NCBI RefSeq assembly: GCF_000744815.1
Contig: NZ_JQMQ01000005.1
Location: 168,055-232,054, forward strand
Direction of reading: 5' to 3'
Source of the DNA: Phaeacidiphilus oryzae TH49
GTDB taxonomy: Bacteria > Actinomycetota > Actinomycetes > Streptomycetales > Streptomycetaceae
DNA: 64,000 bases
Shown piece after piece: positions 15,600-25,837 of this stretch (positions are counted from its first letter, which is position 1; every line of letters begins with the position of its first letter). The notes beneath the pieces are model-generated. The model was not told the origin of the DNA. It worked only from the letters and a program-made list of their open reading frames with translations, and made no database searches. The position numbers were made by a program, and so were the translations under genes.

Positions 15600-17048
15600 A
15601 TGCTCGAATCCGCAGTTCAGGACAGCTTTCGCGAAGCCGCGGCGCAGGCCGCGGAACTCGTCGCCGACTATCTCGCCGACCTGCCGGACCGCCCGGTCTG
15701 GCAGCCGATGCCGGAGGAGGCCCGCGCCGCCCTGGCCGACCAGCCGCTGCCGGCCGCCGGCCTGGCGCTGCCCGAACTGCTGGCGGCCGCGGAACGCACG
15801 GTGCTGCCGTACCCGATGGGCAACGGCCATCCCCGCTTCTTCGGCTGGGTGAACGCGGCCCCCGCCCCGGCGGGCATCCTCGGCTCCTTCCTGGCCTCCG
15901 CGATGAACCCCAGCTCGGCCGGCGGCGACCACGCCGACATCCACCTGGAGCGCACGGTGGTGCGCTGGATAGCCGAGCTGGTCGGCTTCCCCCACCCGCC
16001 CGGGGCCGGGCTGCTGACCTCGGGCGCCTCGATGGCGACCATCGTGGCCCTGGGCGCCGCCCGGCGGCGGGCCGCCGAGCGGGCGGGGCACGACGTCCGC
16101 GCGGACGGCCTCTCCGGCCTCCCCCCGCTGGTCGGCTACGCCACCGGGGAGACCCACTCCTGCGTCACCAAGGCCGTGGAGCTCCTCGGCATCGGCAGCC
16201 GCAACCTCCGCACCCTGCCGACCGGCCCGGACGGCCGCTTCGACCCGGCCGCGCTGCGCGCCGCGGTGGCCGAGGACCGCGCGGCCGGCCGGCTGCCCTG
16301 CTTCGCCGCGGCCTCGGCCGGCACGGTCAACGCCGGCACCGTCGACCCGCTGGCCGAGATCGCCGACGTCTGCGCCGAGCTCGGCCTGTGGCTGCACGTG
16401 GACGGCGCGTACGGAGCCTTCGGCGCCCTCGACCCGGAGCTGGGCGAGCGCTACCGCGGCCTGGAGCGGGCCGACTCGCTGGCGCTCGACCCGCACAAGT
16501 GGCTGAGCGTCCCGGTGGACTGCGGCTGCCTGCTGGTCCGCGACCCGGAGCAGCTGCGCGGCACCTTCTCCCTGGTCCCTCCGTATCTGCGGGACGACAG
16601 CGACCCGTTGGGCTGGTTCTCCGAGTACGGGATCGAGCAGACCCGCCCGTTCCGCTCGCTCAAGGTCTGGGCCACCCTGGCGCACGCCGGCCGGGACGGG
16701 CTGCGGGAGCGGATCACGACCTGCACCCGGCTGGCCCGCCGACTGGGCGAGCTCGTCGCCGAGGCCCCTGATCTGGAGCTCCTCGCCCCGGTCGAGACCT
16801 CGATCGCCGCCTACCGCTTCGCCCCTGCGGACCCGGCCGTCCCGGCCGACCTGCTGGACAAGGTCAACCACGCGCTGCCGCTGCGGGTGCAGCAGCGCGG
16901 CCGCGCCTTCGTCACCGGCACCGTGCTGCGCGGCCGGGAGGCGTCCCGGGCCTGCCTGCTGAACGCCGCCACCACGGAGGAGGACCTTCGGGTGCTGGTC
17001 GAGGAGACCCTCGCGGCCGGCCGGGAGCTGCTCGCCGAGCTCGCCTGA
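15600..17048 (+). CDS. PLP-dependent decarboxylase (group II, aromatic-L-amino-acid type)
   Basis: A 482-residue fold-type I enzyme. MGNGHPRFFGWVNAAPAPAG opens the core, ETHSCVTKAVELLGIG holds the PLP-stacking His, LHVDGAYGAFG carries the Asp that binds the pyridine nitrogen, and SLALDPHKWLSVPVDCG has the Schiff-base Lys. The size and the C-terminal half fit tryptophan, tyrosine and glutamate decarboxylase relatives; the amino-acid substrate cannot be assigned. TACCCT lies 6 nt before ATG 15600 and no ribosome site is seen, suggesting a leaderless transcript. It is convergent with the S9 peptidase gene. Confidence 0.88.
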   Translation: MLESAVQDSFREAAAQAAELVADYLADLPDRPVWQPMPEEARAALADQPLPAAGLALPELLAAAERTVLPYPMGNGHPRFFGWVNAAPAPAGILGSFLASAMNPSSAGGDHADIHLERTVVRWIAELVGFPHPPGAGLLTSGASMATIVALGAARRRAAERAGHDVRADGLSGLPPLVGYATGETHSCVTKAVELLGIGSRNLRTLPTGPDGRFDPAALRAAVAEDRAAGRLPCFAAASAGTVNAGTVDPLAEIADVCAELGLWLHVDGAYGAFGALDPELGERYRGLERADSLALDPHKWLSVPVDCGCLLVRDPEQLRGTFSLVPPYLRDDSDPLGWFSEYGIEQTRPFRSLKVWATLAHAGRDGLRERITTCTRLARRLGELVAEAPDLELLAPVETSIAAYRFAPADPAVPADLLDKVNHALPLRVQQRGRAFVTGTVLRGREASRACLLNAATTEEDLRVLVEETLAAGRELLAELA

Positions 17049-17072
17049 GCGGCCCGGCGAGCGCCCTCCGCG

Positions 17073-19131
17073 CTACGACCGCCAGTCGATCTCGCCCGGC
17101 TCCGCCGCCTCTCCGGGGTCGGCCGGCTGGAAGCCGAACACCCTTGAGTAGAGGGCGAGTTCGGTACGCAGACAGGCGACGGTGGTCTCCGCCCGGCGGA
17201 AGCCGTGGCCCTCGCCCTCGAAGGCCAGGTAGGCGTGCGGGACGCCGCGCCCGGCCATGCGGGCGAGGAAGCGCTCGCACTGCACGGGCGGGCAGATCAC
17301 GTCGTCGAGGCCCTGGAGGAGGACGAACGGGGCCTCGACCCGGTCGGCGTGGTTGACCGGGGAGCGGTCCCGGTAGCGCTGCTCGCTCTCCGGCAGCGGG
17401 CCGACCAGGCTCTCCAGATAGCGCGACTCGAAGTCGTGGGTCTCGTTCGCCGACCAGCCGCCCAGATCGAAGATCGGGAAGTAGATGGCGGCGCAGGCGT
17501 AGGTGTCCGGGCTGAAGACGATCGACGCGCCGCTGGTCCAGCCGCCCGCGCTGCCGCCGCGGATGCCGAGCCGGCGCCGGTCCGCGGCGCCCTCGGCGGC
17601 CAGGCCCAGCGCGGCGGCCGCGCAGTCCTCGACGTCCACCACGCCCCAGTTCTCCCGCAGCCGGTTGCGGTACTCCCGCCCGTAGCCGGTGGAGCCGCCG
17701 TAGTCGACCTCGACCACGCCCAGCCCGCGGCTGGTGAACCAGGCGGTCTCCAGGTCGGGCACCAGCCGCCGCCGGCTGGTGGGCCCGCCGTGCACCACCA
17801 CGACATAGGGCGGCAGCTCGCCCTCCGGGGCGGTGAACGCGGGGTTGCGCGGGGGATAGACGACCGCGTGGACCTCCCGTCCGCCGGGGCCGGAGAAGGT
17901 CCTGGCCTGCGGCTGCGGCAGATAGCCGGGCTCCACCGCGTCCCGGTGCGGACGTCCGACCACCCGGGCGCTCGGCGCCCCCGAGGCCGGCACGGTCACC
18001 TCGACCACCTCGAAGTCGGTGGTCGGCGAGGCGGCCACGCCGACCAGCCGCACGCCGCCGTCCGCGACCTGCGCCGACTCCAGGTGCTCGGCCCACTCGG
18101 TCCACCGGCCGGGCACCTCCTCCAGCGTCCCCGGGCGGGGTCGAGGAGGCCGAGCCGGGCCTCGCCGCGCCCGTGGAGCACGGCGATCCTGCCGCCGGCG
18201 GCCTCGCCGAGGGGGCGAACCAGCGGAGGCCGAGGTTCCACAGCGGGCCGCCGAACTCCTCCGCCCGGAACGCCTCGGGGACCAGCGGACGCGGCTCCAC
18301 GCTGCCCTCGGCGCCCGGTTCGAGAGCGGCGGCGGGCAGCAGCTCCAGGTTCCACCAACCACTGCGGTCGGTGGAGAGGAGCAGTCCTGAGCCGTCCGGC
18401 GCCCACTCCACCTGGCAGACCGACTCCTCGGGCCCGCCGGCCACCGTCCGCGGCTCGCCGAGGCCGCCGTCCGGCAGCACCTCGGCGACCCGCACCTCGG
18501 TACCGTCCCAGGGCATCGCCGGGTGCTCCCAGGCGATCCAGGCGGCCCGCCGGCCGTCCGGGGAGGGCTTGGGCTCGGTGACGAACCAGCGGTCGGCCCG
18601 CAGCACCCGCACCCGCGAGGGGTCCTCGGCCGCGGAGCCGTCCAGGGGGATCGAGACCAGGTCGCGGCGCAGCTCGTCGGGGGCGGTGCCGTGGAACGCC
18701 TCCCGGATGCACCAGACCCGCTCCCCGACCAGGACCGGGGCGGCGTAGCGGAGGCCGGCCGGCAGCCCGGGCACGGGGGTGAGCGGCTCGGGGCGGGCGT
18801 CCGGGGCGTCCGGGCGGTGGCGGTAGAGCCGCTGGTCGGCGAAGTCCGTGAAGACCACAAGCGGTCCATCGTCCAGCATCCGCGCCGTCCAGGCCCGGCC
18901 GCCGTACTCGTGCACCCGGTTGCGGACGTTCCACGGCGCGGGCAGCACGTCGGCGGACTCGCCGTCGCGGAGGCGGACCAGTGCCGTGCGGCCGGCCTCC
19001 GCCGGGCGGGGCTCGGTCCACCACACCTCGTCGCCGACGGGGGCGGCCCAGCCGGGCCTGCCGCCGTGCTCCGCCGCGTCCTCGGCGCGAATCGGGGACT
19101 TCCAGCTGCCGTAGGGGGCGGTTGCGGGCAT
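17073..19131 (-). pseudogene. S9 family (prolyl oligopeptidase-like) peptidase, two frameshifts
   Basis: The gene should encode about 686 residues: an N-terminal beta-propeller (APYGSWKSPI... to about residue 310) and an alpha/beta hydrolase with Ser in RGGSAGGWTSG, Asp in LQGLDDVICPP and His in GEGHGFRRAE. As read, the frame breaks twice. Near 18211-18215 a five-base run needs six bases to restore FAPLGEAAGG, and near 18129-18132 a four-base run needs five to restore DPARGTLEEV. Each is one missing base. All catalytic residues survive, so consensus error is as likely as true decay. ATG 19131 has GGGAGG 4 nt upstream. The substrate is probably short peptides in the cytoplasm. Confidence 0.85.
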
Positions 19132-19195
19132 GCGGCCTCCCGGTCCGTGATCTGACGTTTCGCCAGACGCTACCGCCCCGCTCCCGCGAAGTCAT

Positions 19196-19225
19196 TTCAT
19201 TTACTTGTAAAACACCTGCTAAACT
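19196..19225 (+). promoter_or_regulatory. Promoter and MarR-type palindrome of the FUSC gene
   Basis: TTCATT (19196-19201) and TAAACT (19220-19225) are 18 bp apart, and the -10 lies 7 nt before the ATG. TTTAC-TT-GTAAA (19200-19211) is a perfect inverted repeat inside the spacer, a typical MarR-family site, and a MarR gene follows the transporter. Confidence 0.6.
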
Positions 19226-19232
19226 TATCCCC

Positions 19233-21038
19233 ATGTCGACCACCGCGGCCCAGCTGCCCCGCCCCCGCCGCACCCGGATACGCCCGCTGCCGCTGCGCGG
19301 GCTCTTCCGGCTCCGGCCGACCTCCGACACCTGGTACAAGCAGGGACTGAGCGCCGCCCTGACGCTGGCGATGATCACCGTGCCGCTGCTCGCGCTCGAC
19401 CGGCTGAACCTCGCCGTCTACGCCACCGCCGGCGGCCTCGCCGCCATGTACGGCCACGGCCTGCCCTACCCGGCGCGGGCCAGGAGCGTCCTCGGGGTGG
19501 GCCTCGGGATGTTCCTCGCCGCCGCGGCCGCGACCACCACCGCCGCGCTGACCGGGAACGGCTGGATCCGGGTCGCCGTGGTGGCGGTGATCGCCGCCTG
19601 CCAGAAGGCCGGCTGCGACGCCTCCCGGATCGGCCCGCCCGGGCCCGTCGTGATGACCTTCCTCTCCTGTGGACTGGCCTTCCTGCCGGGGCGCCTCTCC
19701 GACCTGCCGCAACATTTGGCGCTCACCGCCATGGGCGCGGCGCTGGCCTGGCTGGTCTGCATGGCGCCGGCGCTGGTGCGGCCGCACGGGCCGGAGCGGA
19801 TCGCGGTGGCCCGGGCGCTGGAGGCCGCCGCCCCGCTGGCCTCCGAGGCCCCCTCGACCGCCCAGCGGCACGCCGCCGGCGGGCTGCTGCTGGCCGCCTG
19901 GCAGACGCTCGGCCGGATGTCCGCCCGCGGACCGCGGCCGGCCGCCCTCCGGCACTCGCTGGAGCAGTTGCTGCTGCGCGCCGAGACGGTGCTGGCCGCG
20001 GCGGACGCGCCGGACGGGCCGGCTCCGGCGGCCACCGCCGAGCAGCTTCGGCGCTGGGCCGCGGACCTGCGCTCCGACCGGCCGCTCCCCCGGTGGGCGG
20101 CCGCCGGCGAGCTGCCGCCGCATCCGGTGCCGGCGCCGCCGTCGGTTCGGGCGAAGCTGCGCTCGCTGGCCCCCGGCTCCCCGCTGCTTCCGGTGGTGGC
20201 CCGGGTCGCGGTGGGCTCCGCCGCCGGCGGCTGGATCTCGCTGGCGCTCGGGGTGGGCCACCCGTACTGGGGGGTGATCACTGCCGCCGCCGTCTTCACC
20301 GGGAACGCCGTGCAGGGCTGGACCCGGGCGGTGAACCGGGTCGCCGGCAGCCTGGCCGGGCTGCTGATCTTCACCGCCCTCCAGCCGGTGCTGCACCTGG
20401 GCGGGGCCGTCCTGGTGGCGGTCGCCCTGGTCTGCATGCTCTGCGCCGAACTCGCCATGCCCAAGGGCTACTGGCTGGGCGTCACCTTCGTGACCCCGCT
20501 GGCGCTGGTGATGAACGAGTTCGGTGGTCCTCTGCCGACCGGGCAGCTGGTCTCCCAGCGCTGGATCGACACCTGCGTGGGCGCCGCGGTCGGGCTCCTC
20601 GGCTGCCTGCTGGTGCCCAACCGGCGGGCCACCCGCCGGGTCCACCGGGCGCTCGGCGCGCTGTCCGCGGCCGACCGCGCGGCCCGCCGGCGGCTCGCCG
20701 AACTGCCCGCCCCCGGCGGCCTCTCCGTCGAGCGGCGGCTCCGCGCCCAGCACGCGCTGGGCGACGCCCGGCACACCGTCTCGGCGGCGCTGGTCGAGCT
20801 CAGGGCCGCGCTGGAGGCCGCCGCGGGAGAGTGGTGGCAGCCCGCGGGGCCGGCCGAGGACCCCGGCGACGCCCAGGACCGGGCCCGGCTGCTGCTCGCC
20901 GAACTCACCCGCAGGCGGGCGGCGCTGGCCTTCGAGCGGCCGGTGGCCTCGGCCGTCCGGGTGCGGATCCCCGAGCCCTCCGAGGGGCCGGTCGCGATCG
21001 AGCTCCCGCTGACCGTGCCGGCCGAAGCGGACGCATAG
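19233..21038 (+). CDS. FUSC family integral membrane transporter
   Basis: A 601-residue protein of the fusaric-acid-resistance/aromatic-acid-exporter superfamily. Two clusters of hydrophobic helices (about residues 35-185 and 320-460) flank a hydrophilic middle, and a long Arg/Glu-rich helical C-terminus follows. FTGNAVQGWTRAVNRVAGSLAGL is the second-half signature with the conserved R-x-x-G. It lacks a membrane-fusion partner, as in Gram-positives. Such proteins export aromatic or phenolic acids. The MarR gene 67 bp downstream and the palindrome in the promoter indicate substrate-responsive control. Confidence 0.85.
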   Translation: MSTTAAQLPRPRRTRIRPLPLRGLFRLRPTSDTWYKQGLSAALTLAMITVPLLALDRLNLAVYATAGGLAAMYGHGLPYPARARSVLGVGLGMFLAAAAATTTAALTGNGWIRVAVVAVIAACQKAGCDASRIGPPGPVVMTFLSCGLAFLPGRLSDLPQHLALTAMGAALAWLVCMAPALVRPHGPERIAVARALEAAAPLASEAPSTAQRHAAGGLLLAAWQTLGRMSARGPRPAALRHSLEQLLLRAETVLAAADAPDGPAPAATAEQLRRWAADLRSDRPLPRWAAAGELPPHPVPAPPSVRAKLRSLAPGSPLLPVVARVAVGSAAGGWISLALGVGHPYWGVITAAAVFTGNAVQGWTRAVNRVAGSLAGLLIFTALQPVLHLGGAVLVAVALVCMLCAELAMPKGYWLGVTFVTPLALVMNEFGGPLPTGQLVSQRWIDTCVGAAVGLLGCLLVPNRRATRRVHRALGALSAADRAARRRLAELPAPGGLSVERRLRAQHALGDARHTVSAALVELRAALEAAAGEWWQPAGPAEDPGDAQDRARLLLAELTRRRAALAFERPVASAVRVRIPEPSEGPVAIELPLTVPAEADA

Positions 21039-21105
21039 GATCGACCGACGACAGCGAGAGGCTCCGGCGGGCGGAACGCCCGGCCGGCGACCGGAGGTGG
21101 ACAGC

Positions 21106-21645
21106 GTGACCGGGGACGACAGCATGCGGGCCGGCGCCCGCGGCCCCGACCTGGTCGCCGGGCAGATCCGGCAGTGGCTCGCGATCCATCCGGACCTGGA
21201 CACCTCCGGGATGGCCGTGATCGGCCGGATCAACCGGGCCGCCGTCCTCCTGCAGCAGGTCGAGGACGCCTCCCTGGTCGAGGCCGGGGTCTCCCGCCCG
21301 GAGTTCGTCACGCTGGCCGCGCTGCGCCGGACCGGCCGCCCGATCACCCCCGGCCAGCTGGCCCGCGAGACCTCCTCCTCGGGCGCGGCCGTCACCAAGC
21401 GGATCCGTGCGATGGAGCAGCGCGGACTGCTCCGGCGGCGCAGCGACGACCGTGACCGCCGGATCGCCTGGGTCTCCCTGAGCGAGGAGGGCCGGTCGCT
21501 GATCGACCTCCTGCTGCCCGAGCAGACCGGCTACGAGAGCGAACTCCTCTCCGGTCTGGGTCCGGAGAGGATCGCCGAGCTGTCCGCCCTCCTCGGCGAC
21601 CTCCTCGCCCACCTGGAGGGCGCCCTGCCCAACCGGTCCCTCTGA
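21106..21645 (+). CDS. MarR family transcriptional regulator
   Basis: A 179-residue winged-helix regulator. The DNA-binding part is ITPGQLARETSSSGAAVTKR followed by the wing LRRRSDDRDRRIAWVSLSEEG, with helical dimer arms on both sides. I chose GTG 21106, since GGAGG lies 8 nt upstream; GTG 21097 is too close to it. It is probably co-transcribed with the FUSC transporter, and the TTTACTTGTAAA site in that promoter is the natural target. Ligands of MarR proteins in such pairs are often phenolic acids, which fits the transporter family. Confidence 0.88.
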   Translation: MTGDDSMRAGARGPDLVAGQIRQWLAIHPDLDTSGMAVIGRINRAAVLLQQVEDASLVEAGVSRPEFVTLAALRRTGRPITPGQLARETSSSGAAVTKRIRAMEQRGLLRRRSDDRDRRIAWVSLSEEGRSLIDLLLPEQTGYESELLSGLGPERIAELSALLGDLLAHLEGALPNRSL

Positions 21646-21783
21646 GCACGCCTCAGGTGGTGGCGGGCCCCTGGTCCACGGCGAACTCGTCCACGCGGTA
21701 CGGCTGACGGCCTAGCTGGACGCCCACTTCCGGGCCCGGCCTCTCCGTTCGGCCCGGCCCAACTCCCGGCCGTGCTTTGACCC

Positions 21784-22170
21784 TCAGCCCCGGGAGTACT
21801 GGATCACCAGGAAGGCCACCGAGGGCACCAGGATCCCGGCGCCGATCAGCATCAGCCAGACGCCGAACGCCACCCCGGCCGCGACCAGCATCGCGCCGAA
21901 GGCGATGGCGATCGGCCAGCCGCTGGTCGGCGCGAAGAAGCCGAGCTCGCCCGCGCCCTCCACCACCTGCGCGTCCTTGCGGTCGGAGGGCCGGCCGCCG
22001 GCTCCCCTGCGGTGCTGGACCAGCAGGAAGAAGGTGATCAGCCCGGCCATCCCGAAGGAGATCCCGAGCACCGCGGTGCCCGCCGGATCGTGCGAGAAGT
22101 AGCCGTAGACCGGGGTCACGCAGGCGAAGAAGAGGGCGATCGCGCCGAACAGCCAGGTCTCGGTCTTCAC
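21784..22170 (-). CDS. ctaF: Actinobacterial cytochrome c oxidase subunit IV
   Basis: A 128-residue membrane protein with four hydrophobic segments: [20 protein letters not shown], a second near residues 33-50, then [20 protein letters not shown] and the C-terminal [17 protein letters not shown]. The order and length match CtaF, the small subunit of the actinobacterial aa3 oxidase. The GTG start at 22170 overlaps the ctaD stop as GTGA, so translation is coupled. A linker of about 40 residues between helices 2 and 3 is polar and variable in this family. Confidence 0.85.
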   Translation of the reverse strand: MKTETWLFGAIALFFACVTPVYGYFSHDPAGTAVLGISFGMAGLITFFLLVQHRRGAGGRPSDRKDAQVVEGAGELGFFAPTSGWPIAIAFGAMLVAAGVAFGVWLMLIGAGILVPSVAFLVIQYSRG

Positions 22171-23882
22171 GGCCGCCCCCCGGTGTCCCCGGGCGGCAGC
22201 CCCTGCGGCGCCGTCCCCCAGTCCGGCACCTCCGGATGGTGGAGGTCGAAGGCCGGGGACTCGGAGCGGATCCGCGGCATCGCGGTGAAGTTGTGCTGCG
22301 GCGGCGGGCAGGAGGTCGCCCACTCCAGGGACCTGCCCCACCCCCACGGATCGTCCTCGGTCACCCTGGGCGCGTGTCTGGCGGTGTGCCAGACGTTGTA
22401 GAGGAAGGGCAGGGTGGAGGCGCCGAGGAGGAACGCGCCCGCGGTGGAGAGGGTGTTGAGGGCGGTGAAGCCGTCCGAGGGGAGGTAGTCGGCGTACCGG
22501 CGGGGCATCCCCTCGGCCCCCAGCCAGTGCTGCACCAGGAAGGTCAGGTGGAAGCCGACGAAGAGCAGCCAGAAGTGCGCCTTGCCGAGGCGCTCGTCGA
22601 GCATCTTCCCGGTGAACTTCGGCCACCAGAAGTAGAAGCCGGCGAAGGTCGCGAAGACCACCGTGCCGAAGACCACGTAGTGGAGGTGGGCCACCACGAA
22701 GTAGCTGTCGGTGACGTGGAAGTCGATCGGCGGCGAGGCCAGCAGGACTCCGGTGAGCCCGCCGAAGACGAAGGTCACCAGGAAGCCGACGCACCACAGC
22801 ATCGGGGTCTCGAAGGAGACCGAGCCGCGCCACATCGTCCCGATCCAGTTGAAGAACTTCACCCCGGTCGGCACCGCGATCAGGAAGGACATCAGCGAGA
22901 AGAACGGCAGCAGCACCGCGCCGGTGGCGAACATGTGGTGCGCCCACACCGACATCGACAGCGCGGTGATCGCGGTGGAGGCGGCGATCAGCGAGGTGTA
23001 GCCGAACATCGGTTTGCGGCTGAAGACCGGGATGATCTCCGAGACGATGCCGAAGAACGGCAGCGCGATGATGTAGACCTCCGGATGCCCGAAGAACCAG
23101 AAGAGGTGCTGCCAGAGGATCGGCCCCCCGGTGCCGGCGTCGAAGACCACCGCGCCCAGCCTGCGGTCCGCCTCCAGCACCAGCAGCGCCGCGGTCAGCA
23201 CCGGGAAGGCGAGCAGTGCCAGGATCGAGGTGAAGAGGACGTTCCAGGTGAAGATCGGCATCCGGAACATGGTCATCCCGGGCGCGCGCAGACAGATGAT
23301 CGTGGTGACGAAGTTGACCGAGCCGAGGACGGTGCTGAGGCCGGCCATCACCAGCCCCATCGACCACAGGTCGGCCCCCGCGGTGGCGCTGTGGAGCTCC
23401 CCGTTGAGCGGAGCGTATGCCGTCCAGCCGAAGTCGGCGGCGCCCTGCGGGGTGAGGAAGCCGAAGAGGGTGAGCACCCCGCCGAACAGGTACAGCCAGT
23501 AGGAGAGGGCGTTGAGCCGCGGGAACGCCATGTCCGGGGCGCCGATCTGGAGCGGCATCACCGCGTTCGCGAAGCCGGCGAAGGTCGGGGTGGCGAAGAG
23601 CAGCAGCATGATCGTGCCGTGCATGGTGAAGAGCTGGTTGTACTGGTCCTCGGTGACCAACTGGAGCCCCGGACGGGCCAGTTCGGCCCGCATCAGCAGC
23701 GCCATCACCCCGCCGACCAGGAAGAAGCCGAAGGCGGTGGTCAGGTAGAGGTTGCCGATGGTCTTGTGGTTGGTCCCGGTGAGGATCGGCACCAGGCGCC
23801 GGCCTCCGGCGCGCCTCGGCCGGGACGGCGCTGGGCCGCCGTCGGGCGCCTCCCCCGACTCCTCGCTCCACAGCGTGGTCAC
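22167..23882 (-). CDS. ctaD: Cytochrome c oxidase subunit I (accessory copy)
   Basis: A 571-residue haem-copper oxidase subunit with 12 transmembrane helices. Haem and copper ligands are visible: His in [10 protein letters not shown], the [10 protein letters not shown] segment with the cross-linked His-Tyr, the [12 protein letters not shown]is pair, and [11 protein letters not shown] with the two haem His. It reduces O2 with electrons from the cytochrome bcc complex. GTG 23882 has GGAGG 11 nt upstream. Only ctaF accompanies it; ctaC, ctaE and qcrCAB are absent here, so it is probably a second ctaD that relies on subunits encoded elsewhere. Confidence 0.92.
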   Translation of the reverse strand: MTTLWSEESGEAPDGGPAPSRPRRAGGRRLVPILTGTNHKTIGNLYLTTAFGFFLVGGVMALLMRAELARPGLQLVTEDQYNQLFTMHGTIMLLLFATPTFAGFANAVMPLQIGAPDMAFPRLNALSYWLYLFGGVLTLFGFLTPQGAADFGWTAYAPLNGELHSATAGADLWSMGLVMAGLSTVLGSVNFVTTIICLRAPGMTMFRMPIFTWNVLFTSILALLAFPVLTAALLVLEADRRLGAVVFDAGTGGPILWQHLFWFFGHPEVYIIALPFFGIVSEIIPVFSRKPMFGYTSLIAASTAITALSMSVWAHHMFATGAVLLPFFSLMSFLIAVPTGVKFFNWIGTMWRGSVSFETPMLWCVGFLVTFVFGGLTGVLLASPPIDFHVTDSYFVVAHLHYVVFGTVVFATFAGFYFWWPKFTGKMLDERLGKAHFWLLFVGFHLTFLVQHWLGAEGMPRRYADYLPSDGFTALNTLSTAGAFLLGASTLPFLYNVWHTARHAPRVTEDDPWGWGRSLEWATSCPPPQHNFTAMPRIRSESPAFDLHHPEVPDWGTAPQGLPPGDTGGRP

Positions 23883-24053
23883 CGACCGCCACCCCTCCCC
23901 TGGACGACCTGGCTCGGCTGACGTACCGCGTGCGCAGCGCCCACCTTCCTCCGCCCGCGCGGCCGGTGTCCAGGGGGCGTACGGCGCTGCGCCGCCCCCA
24001 CGGGGAGGGCGGCGCAGGCGAGTTGACGGCGCGTCAGGACATGCTGACAGCCG

Positions 24054-25688
24054 TCAGGAGAGGTTCTGGGTGACCGGCATGGTGTCCCAGAACGCGCACT
24101 GGTGCTCGGCGGCGAACCGGGCGGCGGAGATGTCGGTGCTCTGCCCGCCGGCCCGCAGGGAGATCATCCGCCCGGCGCCCGCCCGGTACGAGGGCCACGG
24201 GGCCTGGCCCCCGACCTGCGGGCGCCCGTGGGCGGTGAAGGCCCCCCAGTACCGGGTCATCTCCCGGGAGAGCTGCCGCTCGGCCGCGTTGAAGAGCGGG
24301 GCGATCGGCGTGCCGTTGTCGAAGCTCGGCCAGATGTAGGCGAGTTCGGCGGCGTGCCCGGCGCCCCAGACGTAGCCGGGGATCTGGGTGAGACCCGGGC
24401 CGGTGCGGTGGTCGAACTCGTAGGAGTAGGTGGTGGTGTGGCGGGCGAGGTCCTCCACGGTCGCCTGGAGGCCGCAGCCGCCGATCCCGGCCACCACCCC
24501 GGAGTCGGTCATGATCGCGCCGATCAGGTAGGCGGCGGTGAACCTGTCCGGGTTCGCCGGCCAGGGGTAGCGGGCGAGGACCTCGTCGGCGCGGTCGCCG
24601 GCGATGCCGTCGACGAAGGAGGTGTAGGCGTCCTCCCCGGCCCCGATGTAGCCGGCCGCGAAGGTCCTCCCCTCGTCCCGGTTGGCGCCGACCAGGACCG
24701 GCACCCGGGCGAAGGCCCCGGTGTCCAGCGCCTGCCGGTTGCCGATCGGGAAGGTCGGCGTGCCGTGGACGAAGGCGGGCGAGAACGAGCCGCTCGCGTC
24801 GAGGAGATGTCCGGCCGGTTCGGCGCGCAGGCAGGCGAGGAGGGCGCTCTGCTCGGTCTGGGCACAGCCGGCCTGCTCGGCGTAGGCGGCGCCGTTGGAC
24901 TCGGCCTGGCTGAGCGGGATGGAGTGGCAGGAGCCGCTCTGGATCATCGCCCGGGAGAAGAGCCCGCGCGAACCCGGGGCGACCAGATGCCCGCAGACCG
25001 ACCAGCCGCCGGCCGACTCGCCGTCGATGGTGACCTGCCGGGGGTCCCCGCCGAAGGCGGCGATGTTGCGCTGCACCCAGCGGAGGGCGGCCTGCTGGTC
25101 CTGGAAGCCGTAGTCGCCGGTGTCCCCGCCGCCCTCGGCGGCGAGTCCGGGCAGTCCGAGGAAGCCGAAGACGCCCAGCCGGTAGTTGAGCGAGACGCCG
25201 ATCACCCCGGTCTGCCGGACCAGGCTGGACTCGTCCATCTGCGTGCCGCTGCCGTTGACCAGGCCGCCGCCGTGGATGAAGACGTGCACCGGCAGCGGCC
25301 GCTCCCCCGCGGACGCCCCCGCGGGCCGCCAGACGTTGACGAAGAGGCAGTCCTCGTCCTCACTGCGCGGACCGTTGGTGCTCGCCAGTGCCGGGCAGGA
25401 GCTGCCGAACGCGGTGGCGTCCCGCACACCGGGCCAGGGCCGGGCCGGCTGCGGCGGCCGCCACCGCAGTGCCCCGGTCGGCGGCGCCGCGTAGGGGATC
25501 CCGAGGAACCGCTCGACGCCGTCGGAGGCCGCGCCGCCCACCGCGCCCCTGTCCGTCCGTACCACCGGCGTACCGCCGGCCGCGCCCGTACCGCCGCTCG
25601 CCGCGTACGCGCTCGCCGGCAGCAGCCCCAGGGCGGCGGTGGCGAGCGCCAGCAGCGCGCCCAGCAGAAGCCGAACCTTACGTCTCAC
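24054..25688 (-). CDS. Secreted type-B carboxylesterase
   Basis: A 544-residue alpha/beta hydrolase of the carboxylesterase/lipase family. An Arg/Lys start and the hydrophobic LLLGALLALATAALGLLP form a Sec signal peptide ending near ASAYA. RFLGIPYAAPPTGALRW and EDCLFVNVWRP are family signatures; catalytic Ser is in TIDGESAGGWS, Glu in GANRDEGRTF and His in WGAGHAAELAY. I chose GTG 25688, 7 nt after AGGAG, because it places the signal peptide at the very N-terminus. A divergent LysR gene is its likely regulator. It should hydrolyse esters outside the cell. Confidence 0.9.
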   Translation of the reverse strand: MRRKVRLLLGALLALATAALGLLPASAYAASGGTGAAGGTPVVRTDRGAVGGAASDGVERFLGIPYAAPPTGALRWRPPQPARPWPGVRDATAFGSSCPALASTNGPRSEDEDCLFVNVWRPAGASAGERPLPVHVFIHGGGLVNGSGTQMDESSLVRQTGVIGVSLNYRLGVFGFLGLPGLAAEGGGDTGDYGFQDQQAALRWVQRNIAAFGGDPRQVTIDGESAGGWSVCGHLVAPGSRGLFSRAMIQSGSCHSIPLSQAESNGAAYAEQAGCAQTEQSALLACLRAEPAGHLLDASGSFSPAFVHGTPTFPIGNRQALDTGAFARVPVLVGANRDEGRTFAAGYIGAGEDAYTSFVDGIAGDRADEVLARYPWPANPDRFTAAYLIGAIMTDSGVVAGIGGCGLQATVEDLARHTTTYSYEFDHRTGPGLTQIPGYVWGAGHAAELAYIWPSFDNGTPIAPLFNAAERQLSREMTRYWGAFTAHGRPQVGGQAPWPSYRAGAGRMISLRAGGQSTDISAARFAAEHQCAFWDTMPVTQNLS

Positions 25689-25837
25689 GAGAACGCTCCT
25701 CTCAAGCGAAGCCCACCGCGCATCATCCGCAGCCGCGGCCCCCGGCGGAAGGGGGCGCGCAGGCTCCGGATCGTCCACGAGACCCGACCGGTTCCAGGGG
25801 GCAACATCAATGCCGGTTGGCCCTATGCTCTGGGCGC

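Noticed and set aside
13493..16771. Plus-strand frame of over 1000 codons across lnt and the decarboxylase
   Set aside because: Low-complexity Arg/Pro/Gly/Gln composition and overlap with two well-supported genes; no start signal.
21653..21727. 24-codon minus-strand ORF after ctaF ending RVDEFAVDQGPATT
   Set aside because: The end looks protein-like, but it is very short, the start is a GTG with a poor ribosome site, and no family is recognised. It may be a gene remnant.
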